Below are positions 45,821 to 47,560 of a DNA stretch of 47,560 nt, piece by piece; positions within the stretch are counted from its first letter, which is position 1; every line of letters starts with the position of its first letter. Source of the DNA: Prochlorococcus sp. AG-355-M18. GTDB taxonomy: Bacteria > Cyanobacteriota > Cyanobacteriia > PCC-6307 > Cyanobiaceae. A program made the translations under genes and the position numbers. The notes beneath the pieces were generated by a model. It ran no database searches, was not told the origin of the DNA, and saw only the letters and a list, made by a program, of their open reading frames with translations. Location: contig QCED01000011.1 of NCBI GenBank assembly GCA_003280725.1, forward strand, positions 1 through 47,560, given 5' to 3'.

Positions 45821-46872
45821 TTTGTTTTTAATGGAAAAGGAGATGGATATGGATTACCTTGGGGACTTAATTTTTCAAAGATTGATTCCAAAGATTGATT
45901 TATTTTATTTACCTGTTTGGCTTCATTCTTAACTATTGTGTTCCTGATAAGAATTATTTCTTGATTTTTTTCTTTGAGATTACATTCTTCAAGAAAAAGA
46001 TTTAATTGAGAATTTTCTTTATAGGTTTTTAAATATGAAACAGGTGATTTTTCAAAAAATCTTTTTATAAATTCTTTTAAAATAGAATTGAATCTCTTAT
46101 CCCAATATCTACTAATAGTTAAAGTATAAATTTCTTCATTTTGATAATTAATATCTTTTAAAATTGTACATAATACTGAATTTTCATATATAAAGGCACC
46201 ACTTTTAGAGTTATTTCTTTTAAGAATGTCGTCTTGATCAAAATCTAAAATATTTCTTATTAAAGGAGATTGATTTGATCTTATGAAATTAACTATTTTT
46301 AATATATTTTGTTTATTAATGTTTTGGAATTCATTAATTAATGCATAGGCATTGGTATTTTTATCTATAGATTTATTTAGATCAGAACCATCCCAAAGGA
46401 TTATCTCTCCTAACGGTTGAAAGCCTAATTCTCTTGCCGTTGATATGAGGTCAACATTATTTATATCAGAATTAATTATCCAACTTGAAGTTTTGATGTC
46501 TTTTATTGAGATAGATTTTTTTATCAATCCTAAAGTTAATTGTTTATTTGTTAAAGAACACTTGTTGTTAATCAACTTGGGCTTAGATATTTTTAAGCAA
46601 GTCTCTTTTTTATTTAAAGGAAAAATATTCAAATAACCAATAATCTCGTTTCCATATACAGCAATTATGCATTTATTTTTATTTTTCTTAAGATTATTTA
46701 AAAAGATTTTTAAGTCATCAAAGGTATTTATAATTGCCATCTTTAAAAACCAATTATTCAATTCCTTATTTTTAATATCAATTAAAAGATTAATGTGCCT
46801 TATATGGAGTTCTTCAAAAGTTACTTCCATTCCTTTTTTTGATTGAAAAGAATAAGAGGTATCTTTTTTCAT
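45817..46872 (-). CDS. GNAT-like protein of unknown function
   Basis: This 351-aa protein is hydrophilic, Asn/Lys/Ile-rich, with no signal peptide. A stretch [19 protein letters not shown] (about 68-86) has the beta4-bulge look of GNAT acetyltransferases, and the second half repeats an acyltransferase-like pattern; an enzymatic role is not proved. The C terminus ends in a Pro-rich tail ([14 protein letters not shown]). It directly abuts the F420 ligase-like gene and overlaps yqgF by 4 bases, so it belongs to the operon down to leuB. Confidence 0.65.
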   Translation of the reverse strand: MKKDTSYSFQSKKGMEVTFEELHIRHINLLIDIKNKELNNWFLKMAIINTFDDLKIFLNNLKKNKNKCIIAVYGNEIIGYLNIFPLNKKETCLKISKPKLINNKCSLTNKQLTLGLIKKSISIKDIKTSSWIINSDINNVDLISTARELGFQPLGEIILWDGSDLNKSIDKNTNAYALINEFQNINKQNILKIVNFIRSNQSPLIRNILDFDQDDILKRNNSKSGAFIYENSVLCTILKDINYQNEEIYTLTISRYWDKRFNSILKEFIKRFFEKSPVSYLKTYKENSQLNLFLEECNLKEKNQEIILIRNTIVKNEAKQVNKINQSLESIFEKLSPQGNPYPSPFPLKTK

Positions 46873-47560
46873 TTACTTTTTTTCTCTTATTAACACTATA
46901 GGGGTTTTTTCATCTCCATTGCCAGCTGGATTAGATATTAAGTTTCTTTTGAGTATTTTATTTACTTTTTTATTTGAACTAGCTAAGACTTTCACACCTC
47001 CAAGATCATTAACATCAACAACAGCAACATCTATATTTAGATAGTTCGAGACCTCCTTACAAAATAAATCCGCATTTAGAGGACCCATAACTATACTCTT
47101 GTCATAAGGTGTTACTGTACCGCTTATATCATCAATGAGGGATGATTCTGAACCAGTTAACCTATAAAACATACCTTTAATACCAAATAATTTGAAGAGG
47201 AATCCAACAAATAGTGCAAAGGTTATTCTTGTGACTCCAATTCTATTTATTAATAATTGCATGCCGCAAGCTGTTGCGAGACTGCTTGTAGGGTGAAAAA
47301 AATAACATAAGGCTTTAGAAAATAAACTATATTCTAAATTTTGAGGGGAAATATATCTATTTTGCATAATCGCTAGCGGACTTTCACCGATTGTTAAAAT
47401 ATCATTTTTTTCTACAATTCCTTTGCAGTAATCAATCACAGTATCTACTGGATTATCAAAGCAACCAAGTAAATCAGTTTTAATAGCAAAAGCTTTATAT
47501 TTATTATTTATTGGAATTTCTAAGACTTCTTTAGGCCTTTGTTTTTGACCATCTAAATTA
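46873..47560 (-). CDS. F420-0:gamma-glutamyl ligase-like protein, N terminus beyond window
   Basis: The frame is open from beyond base 47560 to a stop at 46873; a GTG at 47439 is only an internal codon, because the upstream in-frame sequence (with FAIKTDLLGCFDN) continues the domain. Features match CofE/FbiB-like amide ligases: KGIVEKNDILTIGESPLAIM (the usual position for the substrate-binding loop), GSESSLIDDISGTVTPYDKS and a nucleotide-site VVDVNDLGGVKVLAS. Cyanobacteria outside the F420 makers carry this family, and its natural substrate there is not settled. Confidence 0.8.
   Translation of the reverse strand, partial: NLDGQKQRPKEVLEIPINNKYKAFAIKTDLLGCFDNPVDTVIDYCKGIVEKNDILTIGESPLAIMQNRYISPQNLEYSLFSKALCYFFHPTSSLATACGMQLLINRIGVTRITFALFVGFLFKLFGIKGMFYRLTGSESSLIDDISGTVTPYDKSIVMGPLNADLFCKEVSNYLNIDVAVVDVNDLGGVKVLASSNKKVNKILKRNLISNPAGNGDEKTPIVLIREKK

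Noticed and set aside
46873..47439. GTG at 47439 as the true start of the F420 ligase-like gene
   Set aside because: The frame continues open with domain-like sequence to the window edge, so the gene is more likely truncated by the window.
1..47560. Genomic island, prophage or CRISPR content
   Set aside because: No integrase, transposase, tRNA end, phage structural genes or repeat-spacer array was seen; base composition and gene types are uniform core genome.

Overview
The window looks like a piece of chromosome from a high-light-clade Prochlorococcus, a marine picocyanobacterium. This rests on very AT-rich DNA, tightly packed short-spaced genes, a cyanobacterial gene set (chlP, ccsA, pcyA, hemA, glpX, prk) and protein sequences that read like HL Prochlorococcus orthologues. 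The strain cannot be named from sequence alone. There are no tRNA or rRNA genes, insertion sequences, CRISPR arrays, integrases or clear phage genes. No gene-free stretch exceeds 300 bases; the longest is the 187-base rpe/glpX divergent spacer.

Layout. 1-6 kb: a partial M16 peptidase (minus), then pcyA, a DevBCA-type exporter and a 49-codon basic protein, then a family 2 glycosyltransferase. 5.5-11.3 kb: rpsB behind a structured leader, tsf, a lineage-restricted unknown gene, recG and a VanX-like dipeptidase. 11.3-20 kb: ferredoxin-sulfite reductase (minus), glyS, chlP (minus), a VanY-like carboxypeptidase, typA and a DUF309 gene. 19.8-21.7 kb: a 30-codon ORF wedged into an lptB operon, then ccsA. 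21.7-29.6 kb is a carbon and tetrapyrrole block: rpe (minus), glpX, hemA, glgC, gnd, pgl, a CIA30 protein and an unknown. 29.6-32.2 kb (minus): ilvD, a small membrane protein and a degenerate upp. 32.3-35.1 kb: a pentapeptide-repeat protein, a CobW GTPase, a 54-aa zinc-finger protein, purS and purQ. 35.2-47.6 kb (all minus): class II and class I aldolases, a Gfo/Idh oxidoreductase, a secreted unknown, accD, prk, leuB, lpxD, proB, a YqeG phosphatase, a DUF3727 protein, yqgF, a GNAT-like unknown and a partial F420 ligase-like gene.

How the genes work together. Many serve one carbon economy. glpX, rpe, prk and the two aldolases are Calvin-cycle steps, glgC makes the glycogen precursor, and gnd and pgl run the oxidative pentose phosphate pathway. 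accD, lpxD, leuB, proB, ilvD, sir, purS and purQ are ordinary biosynthesis.

Most worth a second look: a pseudoknotted RNA leader before rpsB; a uracil phosphoribosyltransferase homologue that has lost its substrate-binding motifs; a phosphoribulokinase of the proteobacterial type; an lptB gene whose usual partners are missing and replaced by a coupled 30-codon ORF; and pcyA translationally coupled to an ABC exporter.
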